Notes: generated by a model not told the origin, from the sequence alone. A stretch of DNA of 64,000 nucleotides from Bacteroidota bacterium (GCA_006218065.1 VBWE01000011.1:86996-150995), one strand, 5' to 3'. Positions 27,224-36,807 are shown, counted from the first letter of the stretch. Numbers and translations: made by a program.

Positions 27224-29728
27224 ATGAGCCAGAGCAATGATTATCGTGAGCTTATTAAGAAAGTAAGCGAGTATCCCGAATTCGATGAGATCAGGCGTAT
27301 GCCGGATTTTTATTTCGAAAAGTTACGTGTGCTTTTTATGGAGTTCCTGAGCCTGGATTTCAGCAAACCGGAAGAATTAACTAAACGGGCTTTTGACCAT
27401 TATATAAAAGAAGGAAAGGAGAGTAGCTTTAATCTTAAATCAGGTAGAACAGATTGGCAATCTTTAGCCATCGTTTTCAAAAAGAGCGGGCTTCATTTCA
27501 AAGATTACTACTCCACAATTCCTGTTCCCAGTGTTGAGCATTATATTTTCACGCTAATCGGAAAACTGGTCGCCTATTTCGATAAAACAGGTCATGACCG
27601 GAGTTGGAACGAGTTTAGTCCGAAGCGCTATGTAGCTTCATCAAACGTGAACCAAGATGACTGGATAAATAATCTTTTCAAATACAAGCAGGCCGGAAAT
27701 GACATTAATGCGGTTTCCAGGAATATCCGTCACGCGATTATGTATATTCTCAAACCGGACCGCAATCTGACTATGCTGTCGATATATCACCGGGAAAGAT
27801 TCAGTAATAATATTCTTAAAACCACACATCATAACGACAGTTTTTCACCTCTTGTTTTCGAATTCTTCCAGGGCATGGACATCCGGGCGGAAAACCCGAT
27901 GAACAACGGCGTTTATTATTCACAGATTATTTACAGTCCGGAAATTAAAAAACTCTGGCTGGAGGAAAGCAAAAGCTCCAATGACCCGCCGCCTGCAGAA
28001 GATGAAAATGTACCTCCGGCGGAAGGAAACGAACCGGAGCAGGTACAACAGCAGGCTGAAAGAGACAGTTTCAGTTCCCAGTTTTTCGCACCCACCGATA
28101 ATATTCCGCCCACGCTGGGTGTTCTCGAACTGGCCGAAGAACTTTCGGGACTGCTGCATGAAATGGGCATGGACAAAGGCCAGATGGTCGGACTTTTCGG
28201 GCAGTGGGGGCGCGGGAAAACATACCTCGCCGAAAAAACGCTGGAGAGGCTCGAAAAGGAAAAACATTTTATCCGCGTTGATTTTCACGCCTGGAAATTC
28301 CAGGACACGCAGGCTTCCTGGGCCTATCTTTACGAGTGTTTTGCAAAAGGATATTTTCGAAAAAAAAGCAGGTCCGCGCTGGTTAACCTGGTCTCTGTTC
28401 AATTCAGGCGGTTTCGTTTGAATTCCAGGCGCAACGGGAACTGGCCGTGGATTTTTTTCCTCATCAGCTTAGCTGCGACAACGGCCGCTTTTTTCATTTT
28501 TGATTTCAGGAACGCGGATGGGAAAAGCATGCTCGATTCTTTGCAACCTTTCATTTCCGTTTCTTTGCTCTCGTTCATTACTGCAGCTACGGCGTATTTT
28601 AATTTTATAAAAAACAGGTCGGCCGAAAAAGCGAGCGACCTGGTGAAAAAATATTTTAGTACAAAGTCTTTCAACGACCTGCTCGGTGTGCAGGCTGAAA
28701 TAGAGAAAGAACTCCGCACGCTGCTGGAATGCTGGATCCCGGCAAAAGAAAACGAAAAACCGGCCAAACGCATCCTTCTTTTTGTAGATGATATCGACCG
28801 GTGCTCGGAAGACCAGATCATCCGGATTATTGATGCACTGCGCGTGATGCTGGAGGACAGCAAAATCTCAAACCGCGTGGTGGTCCTCGCCGCTATCGAC
28901 GAGCGGATGCTGAAGCGCGCCATCATCACCAAGTATTACGATATGCTGAAAAAGGAAAAAGATATGGCGATTTCCAGTGATTCCGAGCTGAAGCAGGCCT
29001 TCGAAAGTATCACGCAGGAATACATGGATAAGCTTTTTATTTCCGGGATCAAGCTGGGCATACTGACAAGCGAAGACAGAACCAACCTGCTGAGTTCGAT
29101 ATTGTTCAGCAAAAAAGCAAAGAACGGGAATACGGTTACTGAAAATAAAAACAAGGAAGAAACGACAACCACAACTACTCCCGGGAATGAAACATCGGCC
29201 GTCACGATGTCGGATATCGGCCCGGAAGTTCCTTTCGATTCAGGAAGTTCCCGCAGGGTGGGCGGTATTATAACAACAGTAGCCGTAACGAACCAAACGG
29301 CTGCGCTTCCCGAACAAACCCAAACGACGGAGCAGGTTAAAACAGAAAATAAAACCAAATCCACTGAACTGTCCAAAGGTGAAAAAGACGCTCTTCATGC
29401 AGCCGTCGCCATGCTCCCCGAAGCCACTCCGCGAAAGATCAGGATTCTATATTACCGTTACCTGCTGGCCAAAAATTTGCTGTACGAAGAAATGAACGAC
29501 GACGACGAGTTCAGCCCGGTGAGCCTGGCTAATTTTCTCGCTATTTATTCCGCTCCCGGTGCTGTAAAAACAATCGCCATACAGAAACAAAAGCTGGTAA
29601 TCGACAATAAATCCGACCTCGTTTCGATACCTGTTCCACGGGAAGTTTCTGAAAACATGACCATCAAAATGAAACCCCGGAATGCGCTGAAACTGTTCGA
29701 AGTGCTCGAGATCGTTGTCGCGTATTGA
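27224..29728 (+). CDS. KAP-family P-loop NTPase with a novel N-terminal domain
   Basis: 834 residues. An N-terminal domain of about 245 residues (mostly helical, no family recognised) is followed by an acidic Pro/Gln-rich linker (250-285). The KAP NTPase begins near 295: Walker A GLFGQWGRGKT (323-333), two membrane helices at about 408-426 and 441-461 inserted between the Walker motifs, as is typical of KAP proteins, and Walker B ILLFVDDIDRC (517-527). A Thr/Gln-rich low-complexity stretch (635-715) precedes a helical C-terminus. KAP proteins include the phage-exclusion protein PifA and eukaryotic Kidins220. It stands alone between the carbamoyltransferase and the convergent ilvA, which ends 3 nt away. 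A membrane-associated defence or signalling NTPase is plausible but unproven. Confidence 0.88.
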   Translation: MSQSNDYRELIKKVSEYPEFDEIRRMPDFYFEKLRVLFMEFLSLDFSKPEELTKRAFDHYIKEGKESSFNLKSGRTDWQSLAIVFKKSGLHFKDYYSTIPVPSVEHYIFTLIGKLVAYFDKTGHDRSWNEFSPKRYVASSNVNQDDWINNLFKYKQAGNDINAVSRNIRHAIMYILKPDRNLTMLSIYHRERFSNNILKTTHHNDSFSPLVFEFFQGMDIRAENPMNNGVYYSQIIYSPEIKKLWLEESKSSNDPPPAEDENVPPAEGNEPEQVQQQAERDSFSSQFFAPTDNIPPTLGVLELAEELSGLLHEMGMDKGQMVGLFGQWGRGKTYLAEKTLERLEKEKHFIRVDFHAWKFQDTQASWAYLYECFAKGYFRKKSRSALVNLVSVQFRRFRLNSRRNGNWPWIFFLISLAATTAAFFIFDFRNADGKSMLDSLQPFISVSLLSFITAATAYFNFIKNRSAEKASDLVKKYFSTKSFNDLLGVQAEIEKELRTLLECWIPAKENEKPAKRILLFVDDIDRCSEDQIIRIIDALRVMLEDSKISNRVVVLAAIDERMLKRAIITKYYDMLKKEKDMAISSDSELKQAFESITQEYMDKLFISGIKLGILTSEDRTNLLSSILFSKKAKNGNTVTENKNKEETTTTTTPGNETSAVTMSDIGPEVPFDSGSSRRVGGIITTVAVTNQTAALPEQTQTTEQVKTENKTKSTELSKGEKDALHAAVAMLPEATPRKIRILYYRYLLAKNLLYEEMNDDDEFSPVSLANFLAIYSAPGAVKTIAIQKQKLVIDNKSDLVSIPVPREVSENMTIKMKPRNALKLFEVLEIVVAY

Positions 29729-29731
29729 TCA

Positions 29732-30994
29732 TTATACCAGCAAAGCCAGCAAATCTTCCCGGGCATTCAGATGCTCGAAAAGCACATTCCTGTTTTTCAT
29801 TCTTTCGGTCAGCAAAGCGAAATCGCCCGGTTCGCACAATTCGATACCGATTACGGCGGGGCCGTTTTCCCGGTTCGTTTTTTTCGCGTACTGGAAATAC
29901 GTAATGTTATCACCGGGACCGAGTACCTCGTTTACAAACTCGCGCAGCGCACCGGCACGTTGCGGAAAATGCACGAGGAAATAGTGCTTAAGCTCTTCGT
30001 GAAGCAAAGCCCGTTCCTTGATCTCTTCCATCCGGCCGATGTCATTATTTCCACCGCTCAGTATGCACACCACCTTCTTTCCGCGGATCGGGCCGCGATA
30101 CAGGTCAAGCGCGGCGATAGTAAGTGCGCCGGCAGGTTCGAGTACAATGGCCTCTTCGTTGTACATACGCAGCATGGCCGAACAAACGGCTCCTTCATGC
30201 GGAAGCAGGAAATCCGAAAAAGATTTACGGCAGATGGAGAATGTTTTTTCACCGGGTTTGCGGACGGAAGCGCCATCCACAAATTTTTCAATGAACGGCA
30301 ATTCCACGACACGGCCCGCTTCCAGTGATCGTTTCATGGAAGGCGCGCCTGCCGGCTGCACACCGATGAGCTTCACCTGCGGGCAAACGTTTTTAAAAAC
30401 CAGCGACATGCCTGCGGCAAGTCCGCCTCCGCCTACGGGAACAAAAACAAAATCAGGAACAGTCTCCGCATCTTCCAGGATTTCGAGTGCGACAGTCCCC
30501 TGCCCCGCGATGATTTCTTCGTCATCGAAAGGATGGATGAACGAACGGTTTTCTTTCGCAGCGAAACGGGCAGCTTCCGCGTATGCATCGTCGAACGTAT
30601 CGCCGGTCAGTACAAGTTCCGCGAACTCTTTTCCGAAATATTTTACCTGCTTCACTTTCTGCTGAGGTGTGGTTACCGGCATAAAAACCCGCGCCGGAAT
30701 TTTCAGTTTCCTGCACGAAAAAGCAACGCCCTGCGCATGGTTCCCTGCGCTGGCACAGACTATTCCACGCCGTTTTTCAGCATCCCCAAGCGATGCGATC
30801 TTATAATACGCACCGCGCAGTTTGTACGAACGGACGAGTTGCAGGTCTTCGCGCTTGAGGTAAACCTGCGCATTGTACTTTTCGGAAAGCCCCGCGGAAT
30901 ATTGCAGCGGCGTGTGTACAGCGATACCTTTCAGCGAGGATTGCGCATCCAGTACTTTTTCAAAACCGGTTTTTTCTTTTGTTCGTGTTTTCAT
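29732..30994 (-). CDS. ilvA: Threonine ammonia-lyase (threonine deaminase)
   Basis: 420 residues; converts threonine to 2-oxobutanoate, the entry step to isoleucine. PLP Lys58 lies in SYKLRGAY; SAGNHAQG and the phosphate-binding GGGGLAAG are intact. The C-terminal about 90 residues (HYFLVHFPQRAGALREFVNEVLGP...) form a single ACT-like regulatory domain, as in the shorter bacterial enzymes, so isoleucine feedback is likely. It is the last gene of the ilv operon and its start overlaps the ilvC stop codon by 4 nt, supporting a biosynthetic rather than catabolic role. Confidence 0.97.
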   Translation of the reverse strand: MKTRTKEKTGFEKVLDAQSSLKGIAVHTPLQYSAGLSEKYNAQVYLKREDLQLVRSYKLRGAYYKIASLGDAEKRRGIVCASAGNHAQGVAFSCRKLKIPARVFMPVTTPQQKVKQVKYFGKEFAELVLTGDTFDDAYAEAARFAAKENRSFIHPFDDEEIIAGQGTVALEILEDAETVPDFVFVPVGGGGLAAGMSLVFKNVCPQVKLIGVQPAGAPSMKRSLEAGRVVELPFIEKFVDGASVRKPGEKTFSICRKSFSDFLLPHEGAVCSAMLRMYNEEAIVLEPAGALTIAALDLYRGPIRGKKVVCILSGGNNDIGRMEEIKERALLHEELKHYFLVHFPQRAGALREFVNEVLGPGDNITYFQYAKKTNRENGPAVIGIELCEPGDFALLTERMKNRNVLFEHLNAREDLLALLV

Positions 30995-32034
30995 TTTTTC
31001 GGGCGGAGCTGACGAACCACACTACCTGCTTTCCACAATTCCGATTCGCGGATCTCGGCCAGTTCTTTTTCGAGGCGCTGGCGGTAATCTGCGGCGCTGC
31101 ATGATTCGATTACACGTTTCGCTTCTCTTCCGTCCGCTACGCTGTCGTACAACTCTTCCATCACCGGCGCAACAGCGTCACGAAATTTCACTTTCCAGTC
31201 GAGTGCGCCGCGCTGTGCGGTTACCGAAGTATTGGAGAACATCCAGTCCATCCCGTTTTCAGCAACCAGCGGAACCAGGCTTTGCGTCAGCTCTTCCACG
31301 GTTTCGTTAAATGCTTCGGAAGGAGAATGTCCGCGGCTCCGGAGGAGCTGGTACTGCGCTTCGATAATTCCGGCGAGCGCACCCATCAGCACGCCACGCT
31401 CGCCCGTGAGATCGCTGTACACTTCTTTCCTGAAATCCGTTTCAAAAAGAAAACCGGAACCGATGCCGATACCCATGGCCAATGCTTTCTCACGGGCCAG
31501 GCCGCTGGCATCCCGGTAAACGGCAAAAGAAGAATTGATGCCTTGTCCCTGGAGAAAAAGACGGCGTACCGAAGTTCCGCTTCCTTTCGGCGCAACCAGG
31601 ATCACATCCACGTTTCCGGGAGGAACGATACCGGTTTGTTCATGGAAAGTGATCCCGAATCCATGTGAAAAATAAAGCGTTTTGCCCGGGGACAAATATT
31701 TTCTGACAGCAGGCCACAAAGCGATCTGTCCTGCATCGGAAAGCAGGAAAGCGATAACCGAAGCGCGCTGTAAAGCCTCTTCGATTTCAAAAAGACTTTC
31801 CCCTTCTTTCCATCCGTCGGCCAGCGCCTTATCCCAGGATGAAGAATTTTTCCGCTGCCCGACGATCACGCGCATACCGTTATCCCGGAGGTTAAGCGCC
31901 TGTCCCGGCCCCTGCACGCCGTAGCCGATTACAGCGATGGTTTCGCCGGATAAAACTGTTTTTGCTTTTTCGTTACTGAACTCTTCGCGGGTAACGACTG
32001 TTTCCATTACTTCGCCGAACTGATACGTTGCCAT
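30991..32034 (-). CDS. ilvC: Ketol-acid reductoisomerase, class I
   Basis: 347 residues; isomerises and reduces acetolactate or acetohydroxybutyrate with NADPH. The Rossmann motif is IAVIGYGVQGPGQALNLRDNG, with the cofactor loop VGQRKNSSSW. The knotted C-terminal domain carries the Mg ligands in ETDFRKEVYSDLTGERGVLMGALAG. Length fits class I (one knotted domain), not the 490-residue class II enzyme of enterobacteria. It follows ilvN by 57 nt and overlaps ilvA. Confidence 0.97.
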   Translation of the reverse strand: MATYQFGEVMETVVTREEFSNEKAKTVLSGETIAVIGYGVQGPGQALNLRDNGMRVIVGQRKNSSSWDKALADGWKEGESLFEIEEALQRASVIAFLLSDAGQIALWPAVRKYLSPGKTLYFSHGFGITFHEQTGIVPPGNVDVILVAPKGSGTSVRRLFLQGQGINSSFAVYRDASGLAREKALAMGIGIGSGFLFETDFRKEVYSDLTGERGVLMGALAGIIEAQYQLLRSRGHSPSEAFNETVEELTQSLVPLVAENGMDWMFSNTSVTAQRGALDWKVKFRDAVAPVMEELYDSVADGREAKRVIESCSAADYRQRLEKELAEIRESELWKAGSVVRQLRPKK

Positions 32035-32091
32035 AATTTCCTGTTTTGTTTTGGTTGTATGATTTTGAATTTTTGAAAATGAATATTGTCC

Positions 32092-32331
32092 TCAGTTCCC
32101 GATATGATGCACTTCACCCACCCCGATGAGTTTCCGTATCTGCTGCACGCTGCGCTCCACATCAGGATCAGGAGCCTTCAGTTCTATGATGACCCGGGCC
32201 ATTTCTTCCGAAGGACAACTGAATGAAAATCGTTCCAGCGCCAGCCTTCTCCGCGAAAAAACGCCGAGTATGCGGGCCGGGAGATCAGCGGCTTTTTCCG
32301 CGTCGATAATCAATGTATGATATGGTTTCAT
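32092..32331 (-). CDS. ilvN: Acetolactate synthase small (regulatory) subunit, short form
   Basis: 79 residues from the ATG giving MKPYHTLIIDAE; an upstream start would overlap ilvB and add 14 unlikely residues. It is a single ACT domain (DLPARILGVFSRRRLALERFSF... MARVIIELKAPDPDVERSVQQIRKLIGVGEVHHI). The size resembles IlvM rather than the two-domain IlvN/IlvH of 160 residues. It should bind IlvB and set activity and valine sensitivity. It lies 11 nt behind ilvB. Confidence 0.9.
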   Translation of the reverse strand: MKPYHTLIIDAEKAADLPARILGVFSRRRLALERFSFSCPSEEMARVIIELKAPDPDVERSVQQIRKLIGVGEVHHIGN

Positions 32332-32342
32332 AGTTTTATTTT

Positions 32343-34079
32343 TCAGGATAGCCGAACTTCGGAAACACTGCATCCCGGCGGAATCATCGGGAAAATATTT
32401 TCTTCTTTTTCCACCACCACTTCCAGGAGAAAAGGCCCCGGGCTTTCCAGCATCGTGTGCATGGCTTTTCTTAGTTTATCGCGATCACGCACAGCCAAAG
32501 CGGTTATCCCGTACGCTTGCGCAAGCTTCACAAAATCCGGGTTGACCATTTCCACGGACGAGTATCGTTTCTCAAAAAACAATTCCTGCCACTGTCTTAC
32601 CATACCGAGGTAATTGTTGTTGAGGATCATAATTTTCACCGGGATATTTTCCTGGAAGATGGTCGCCAGTTCCTGGATGTTCATCTGCACGCCGCCGTCG
32701 CCGGTTACTGCAACAACCGGCCGGTCCGCACAGGCCAGTTGTGCGCCGACAGCCGCGGGCAATGCGAATCCCATGGTGCCCAATCCGCCGGACGTGATGT
32801 AACTGTCCGTTTGGGTAAAGCGATAATACCGGGAGGCCGACATCTGGTGCTGGCCCACGTCCGTCAGCAGCAAGGCCTTCCCGGCAGTCAGCTGATCGAG
32901 CATACGGATCGCTTCCGCCATCCTGACCGGGCCTGCAGCAGGGAAGAATTCTTTTTCCGTAACGGCTTCATACTCGGTTTTCTTCAGTTCTTTCATCTTG
33001 TTCAGCCAATCCGTACGCGGTTTGCGTTTTACAAATTGCGCAAGCCCGGCAAGCGCTTCGCGCGCATCGGCGTGCATCGCGATTTCCGGCTTCACGTTTT
33101 TTCCGAATTCCGACGCATCGATGTCGATGTGAATAATCCGCGCCTGTTTTGCATACCGTGAAAGCTCGCCGGTAACGCGATCATCGAAACGCATACCCAC
33201 TGCGAGCAGTACATCACAGGCATTCGTCATCAGGTTCGGCGCATAATTGCCGTGCATGCCGAGAAATCCTGCATACAGTGCATGATCCGCGGGAAAGCAG
33301 GACAAACCGAGCAAGGTGGAAGCTACGGGCAGGTTTCCTTTTTCCGCCAGCGACAATAATTCCCGCTGCGCCCCGGAAAGATGCACACCCTGCCCGGCTA
33401 GTACCAGCGGGCGTTCCGCAGCCGAAAGCAATTCCGCAGCTGAACGAAGTTGTTTTTGATCAACGGAAGGTTTCGGGTAATAATTTTTGATTGTACGACA
33501 GGGCTGGTACGCGTCTTCACACATACCGGATTGCGCATCTTTGGTAATGTCGATCAGTACCGGCCCGGGACGGCCGGAGCCGGCGATGTAAAACGCTTTT
33601 GCTATCGCGGGCATGATCTCTGCGGCCTGCGTTACCTGGATGCTCCACTTGGTAACCGGCAACGTGAGGCCGATGATATCCGTTTCCTGGAATGCATCGC
33701 TGCCGAGCAATGCGGAATTCACCTGGCCCGTGATGCACACTACGGCCGTAGAATCAATTTTTGCGTCGGCAAGCCCGGTTACCAGGTTGGTGGCGCCGGG
33801 ACCGGAAGTAACGAGACAAACACCCGTTCCGCGTTTCGCACGCGCATATCCCTGAGCAGCATGGATCGCACCCTGTTCATGCCGGACGAGTACATGGCGC
33901 AATTTGCTTCCCCCGGAAAGCAAAGCGTCGTAAACCGGCATGATCGCGCCGCCCGGGTAGCCGAAAATCAATTCCACACCTTCGGCAAGCAGCGACTTTA
34001 CGACAGCTTCCGCGCCACTGATCTGTTTTATTTTTTTGCCGGTTTTTATTTCCCGCTGCTCTTTATAAAGTGTTTTCAT
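32343..34079 (-). CDS. ilvB: Acetolactate synthase large (catalytic) subunit
   Basis: 578 residues; joins two pyruvates, or pyruvate and 2-oxobutanoate, using thiamine diphosphate and FAD. The catalytic Glu68 lies in LVRHEQGAIHAAQGYAR after the FGYPGGAIMPVYDAL motif. The ThDP/Mg motif starts GDGGVQMNIQELATI and ends ILNNNYLGMVRQWQ. Its start lies 17 nt inside the end of ilvD, so the pair is translationally coupled. Confidence 0.97.
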   Translation of the reverse strand: MKTLYKEQREIKTGKKIKQISGAEAVVKSLLAEGVELIFGYPGGAIMPVYDALLSGGSKLRHVLVRHEQGAIHAAQGYARAKRGTGVCLVTSGPGATNLVTGLADAKIDSTAVVCITGQVNSALLGSDAFQETDIIGLTLPVTKWSIQVTQAAEIMPAIAKAFYIAGSGRPGPVLIDITKDAQSGMCEDAYQPCRTIKNYYPKPSVDQKQLRSAAELLSAAERPLVLAGQGVHLSGAQRELLSLAEKGNLPVASTLLGLSCFPADHALYAGFLGMHGNYAPNLMTNACDVLLAVGMRFDDRVTGELSRYAKQARIIHIDIDASEFGKNVKPEIAMHADAREALAGLAQFVKRKPRTDWLNKMKELKKTEYEAVTEKEFFPAAGPVRMAEAIRMLDQLTAGKALLLTDVGQHQMSASRYYRFTQTDSYITSGGLGTMGFALPAAVGAQLACADRPVVAVTGDGGVQMNIQELATIFQENIPVKIMILNNNYLGMVRQWQELFFEKRYSSVEMVNPDFVKLAQAYGITALAVRDRDKLRKAMHTMLESPGPFLLEVVVEKEENIFPMIPPGCSVSEVRLS

Positions 34080-35760
34080 CCTGATTTTCAGAATCCGTTA
34101 TACAACCTGTGGATGCATCCGAAACAGTCCGGGCATATTTGAACAGTACGCCGCTTTGCACGGAACATTTTCGCGGAGCCCATGATTTTTTTCTTTCCCT
34201 AAGGATTTTTTCGTCCACGTGCAGCACTATTTCTCCCATACCTGCGTCAATCGTAATGCGGTCCCCGTTATGTACGAGTGCAATGGCGCCGCCGTCAAAA
34301 GCTTCCGGGCTGATATGCCCGACAACAAATCCATGCGACCCGCCGGAGAAACGGCCGTCGGTGATCAGCGCCACATCCGGACCAAGCCCGGCACCGATCA
34401 CAGCGGAAGTCGGTTTAAGCATTTCCGGCATCCCGGGTCCGCCTTTCGGACCGGCATAACGGATGACGATAACGTGCCCCTTGCGGATTTCGCCCTGCCT
34501 GAGCGATTCGCACATGGATACTTCCGAATCGAACACGATGGCTTCGCCGGAAAATGATTCTCCTTCTTTGCCGGTAATTTTGGCCACAGCGCCTTTCGGC
34601 GCAAGATTGCCACGCAGCACCCGGATATGGCCAGTGGCGTGCAGCGGACGGTCAAGAGGACGAAACAGATCTTCGTCATTCCCGAATACGCGAACATGCT
34701 CCAGGTTTTCCGCCAGCGTTTTACCCGTTACGGTCATTGCTGTACCGTCCAGCAAATCCTTATCCAGCAACGTTTTCATAACAACGGCTGTTCCGCCTGC
34801 ATGGTGGAGATCTTCCATCAGGTATTTGCCGGACGGTTTCATGTCGGCAAGCAAAGGAGTCGCCTGCGAAATTTTTTCGAAATCATCCAGTACGAGTTTC
34901 ACGCCAGCCGCATGTGCAACAGCCAGCAGGTGCAATACGGCATTCGTTGAACCGCCGAGTACGGTTACAACAACCATCGCATTCCGGAAAGCGGCAGGTG
35001 TAAGGATATCGCGCGGACAAATATTTTTTCCGAGTAAATTATCCAGGTATGCTCCCGCAGCGTCGCACTCCTGCATTTTCTCTTCACTCAGCGCAGGGAA
35101 AGCCGCAGTGCCGGGAAGCATCATACCCAGGGCCTCAGCCGCCGAGGCCATCGTATTGGCCGTGTACATACCGCCGCAGGCCCCCGCACCCGGGCAGGCA
35201 TGATCGATCACGCCGCGGTATTCTTTTTCATCCATCGCTCCTTTCATCTTTTTTCCGAAAGCCTCGAAACAGGAAACGATATCCAGTTTTTTTCCGTTGA
35301 AATTTCCGCTGCGTATGCTTCCGCCGTAAACGAGCAGCGAAGGCCTGTTCAGTCTTGCCATCGCGATCAGCGCACCCGGCAAATTTTTATCGCAACCGGC
35401 TACAAAAACAATCCCGTCATATCCATGCGCACCGGCAATCGTTTCGATGGAGTCGGCGATGATTTCACGCGAAACGAGCGAATACCGCATGCCCGGCGAC
35501 CCGTTCGTGATCCCGTCGCTGACGCCGATCGTATCGAAACGCCAGCCGACGAGCCCGTTTTGCTGCACGGAAGAACGGATGCGGTCGCCCAGTTCACGCA
35601 GGTGCATATTGCAGGTATTCCCATCGTAACCGGAAGTACCGATACCGATCTGCGGTTTCCCGAAATCTTCACGGTGCAAACCGGCACCGATCAGCATCGC
35701 CTGTGCTGCGGGCAGTTCGTCGTTCTCCGTATATAGTGCACTGTAGCGGTTGAGTTTCAT
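34063..35760 (-). CDS. ilvD: Dihydroxy-acid dehydratase
   Basis: 565 residues; dehydrates the dihydroxy acids of the valine and isoleucine pathways with an Fe-S cluster. The cluster cysteines are visible in GNTCNMHLREL, VAGCDKNLPGA and GACGGMYTANTM. The C-terminal part has GPKGGPGMPEML and TDGRFSGGSHGF, both family signatures. It overlaps ilvB downstream and follows ilvE by 6 nt. Confidence 0.97.
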   Translation of the reverse strand: MKLNRYSALYTENDELPAAQAMLIGAGLHREDFGKPQIGIGTSGYDGNTCNMHLRELGDRIRSSVQQNGLVGWRFDTIGVSDGITNGSPGMRYSLVSREIIADSIETIAGAHGYDGIVFVAGCDKNLPGALIAMARLNRPSLLVYGGSIRSGNFNGKKLDIVSCFEAFGKKMKGAMDEKEYRGVIDHACPGAGACGGMYTANTMASAAEALGMMLPGTAAFPALSEEKMQECDAAGAYLDNLLGKNICPRDILTPAAFRNAMVVVTVLGGSTNAVLHLLAVAHAAGVKLVLDDFEKISQATPLLADMKPSGKYLMEDLHHAGGTAVVMKTLLDKDLLDGTAMTVTGKTLAENLEHVRVFGNDEDLFRPLDRPLHATGHIRVLRGNLAPKGAVAKITGKEGESFSGEAIVFDSEVSMCESLRQGEIRKGHVIVIRYAGPKGGPGMPEMLKPTSAVIGAGLGPDVALITDGRFSGGSHGFVVGHISPEAFDGGAIALVHNGDRITIDAGMGEIVLHVDEKILRERKKSWAPRKCSVQSGVLFKYARTVSDASTGCITDSENQDENTL

Positions 35761-35766
35761 CGGTTT

Positions 35767-36660
35767 TCAGTAATAAGATTCTACTTCGTGTTTCCCGGTA
35801 ACCAGCGCATGGTAAGCCTGCGCGAGGAAAGCGCCGTGCGTTTCGGAAAACGGTTTTCGGAATTGCATATCGTCTACAGAAGCAATGCCGGCTATTTCCG
35901 CCGCGGTGCCCGTAAAAAAAGCGCCGTCGGCACCGGCGAGCGCCCCGGGCCTGAAATATTTTTCTTCCACGGAGATGCCGGATTCACGCGCAATACCGAT
36001 AACGGTGCTTCGCGTGATGCCGGGGAAAATATTCCCGGCCGGTGGTGTAAATAGCGTGCCGTCTTTCTCGAAGAAAAAATTCGCACCCGGACCTTCTGCA
36101 ACAAATCCGTTCATATCCAGCAAAAGCGCTTCGTCGAAACCGCGTTTGCGCGCTTCGGTGGAAGCCAGCGTGGAATTCACATACTGGCCGGATGCTTTGC
36201 AGGCCATCGGAACCGCTTTCGGGTTCGGACGCTGGTATGGAGAAACCGCCAGGCGCAGCAGGCGATCGCCCAGGTATTTGGGCCAGGCCCAGGCTGAGAT
36301 CACCAGGTGACCGATGGCAGGCGCAACCAGGGTCATGTTCGGATCACCGGCAAAAGCCAGCGGGCGCAGGTAAGCGTCATCCAAACCATTTTTTTCCAGC
36401 ACGAGGTAACTCAACCGCGTCAGTTCTTCCACCGTGTAGTTCAACGGGATGTCCATCAATTCGCAGGAGTATTTCATCCGCTCGAAATGTTCTTTCGCTT
36501 TGAATATCTGCACACCCGATGGTGTTTTATAGGCACGGATGCCTTCGAACACGGCGTAACCGTAATGCAGCGATTGTGCATACACACTCACGCGGGCATC
36601 ATCCGCCGGGCAAAATTTATCGTTAAAAAAAACCGTTGTGTTTTCGTTGTAGTACGTCAT
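35767..36660 (-). CDS. ilvE: Branched-chain amino-acid aminotransferase
   Basis: 297 residues, fold-type IV PLP enzyme. The catalytic Lys155 is in CKASGQYVNSTLA; the N-terminal HYGYAVFEGIRAY and the EGPGANFFFEKDG and NIFPGITRSTVIGIARE motifs are all in place. It performs the last step of Val, Ile and Leu synthesis. It is the first structural gene after the tandem attenuators (28 nt from the second one), so it is the gene most directly exposed to attenuation. Confidence 0.96.
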   Translation of the reverse strand: MTYYNENTTVFFNDKFCPADDARVSVYAQSLHYGYAVFEGIRAYKTPSGVQIFKAKEHFERMKYSCELMDIPLNYTVEELTRLSYLVLEKNGLDDAYLRPLAFAGDPNMTLVAPAIGHLVISAWAWPKYLGDRLLRLAVSPYQRPNPKAVPMACKASGQYVNSTLASTEARKRGFDEALLLDMNGFVAEGPGANFFFEKDGTLFTPPAGNIFPGITRSTVIGIARESGISVEEKYFRPGALAGADGAFFTGTAAEIAGIASVDDMQFRKPFSETHGAFLAQAYHALVTGKHEVESYY

Positions 36661-36687
36661 ATTTTGGTTGTTTTGATTGGTTTGCTC

Positions 36688-36725
36688 AAAAAAAAACGCC
36701 CTCCCCTGCAGCGCGGGAAAGGCGT
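36688..36725 (-). terminator. Attenuator 2 terminator, in front of ilvE
   Basis: On the minus strand, ACGCCTTTCCC (36725-36715) pairs over 11 bp, with two G-T pairs, with GGGGAGGGCGT (36706-36696). An 8-nt loop lies between the arms and eight T residues follow. It lies between the second leader peptide and ilvE. Its 5' arm can instead pair with the end of the leader: GCGGG/AGAGG at 36744-36755 against CCTTTCCCGC at 36713-36722, with a 2-nt bulge. That is the switch expected of an attenuator. Confidence 0.8.
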
Positions 36726-36747
36726 GAACAATACAGGTTCGCTCCTC

Positions 36748-36807
36748 TCACCCGCCGGGTGGACGAATCACGATAATGACCACGATAGTTGCTTGTTGCC
36801 TGAACAT
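36748..36807 (-). CDS. Val/Ile leader peptide 2 of the ilv operon
   Basis: An ATG-initiated frame of 19 codons, MFRQQATIVVIIVIRPPGG, ending TGA. Residues 8-14 are seven consecutive Ile/Val codons (ATC GTG GTC ATT ATC GTG ATT) with no Leu codon. Such a run is the sensing element of ribosome-mediated attenuation: shortage of charged tRNA-Ile or tRNA-Val would stall the ribosome on it. It is followed at once by the antiterminator segment and terminator 2. There is no homology evidence, only composition and position. Confidence 0.8.
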   Translation of the reverse strand: MFRQQATIVVIIVIRPPGG

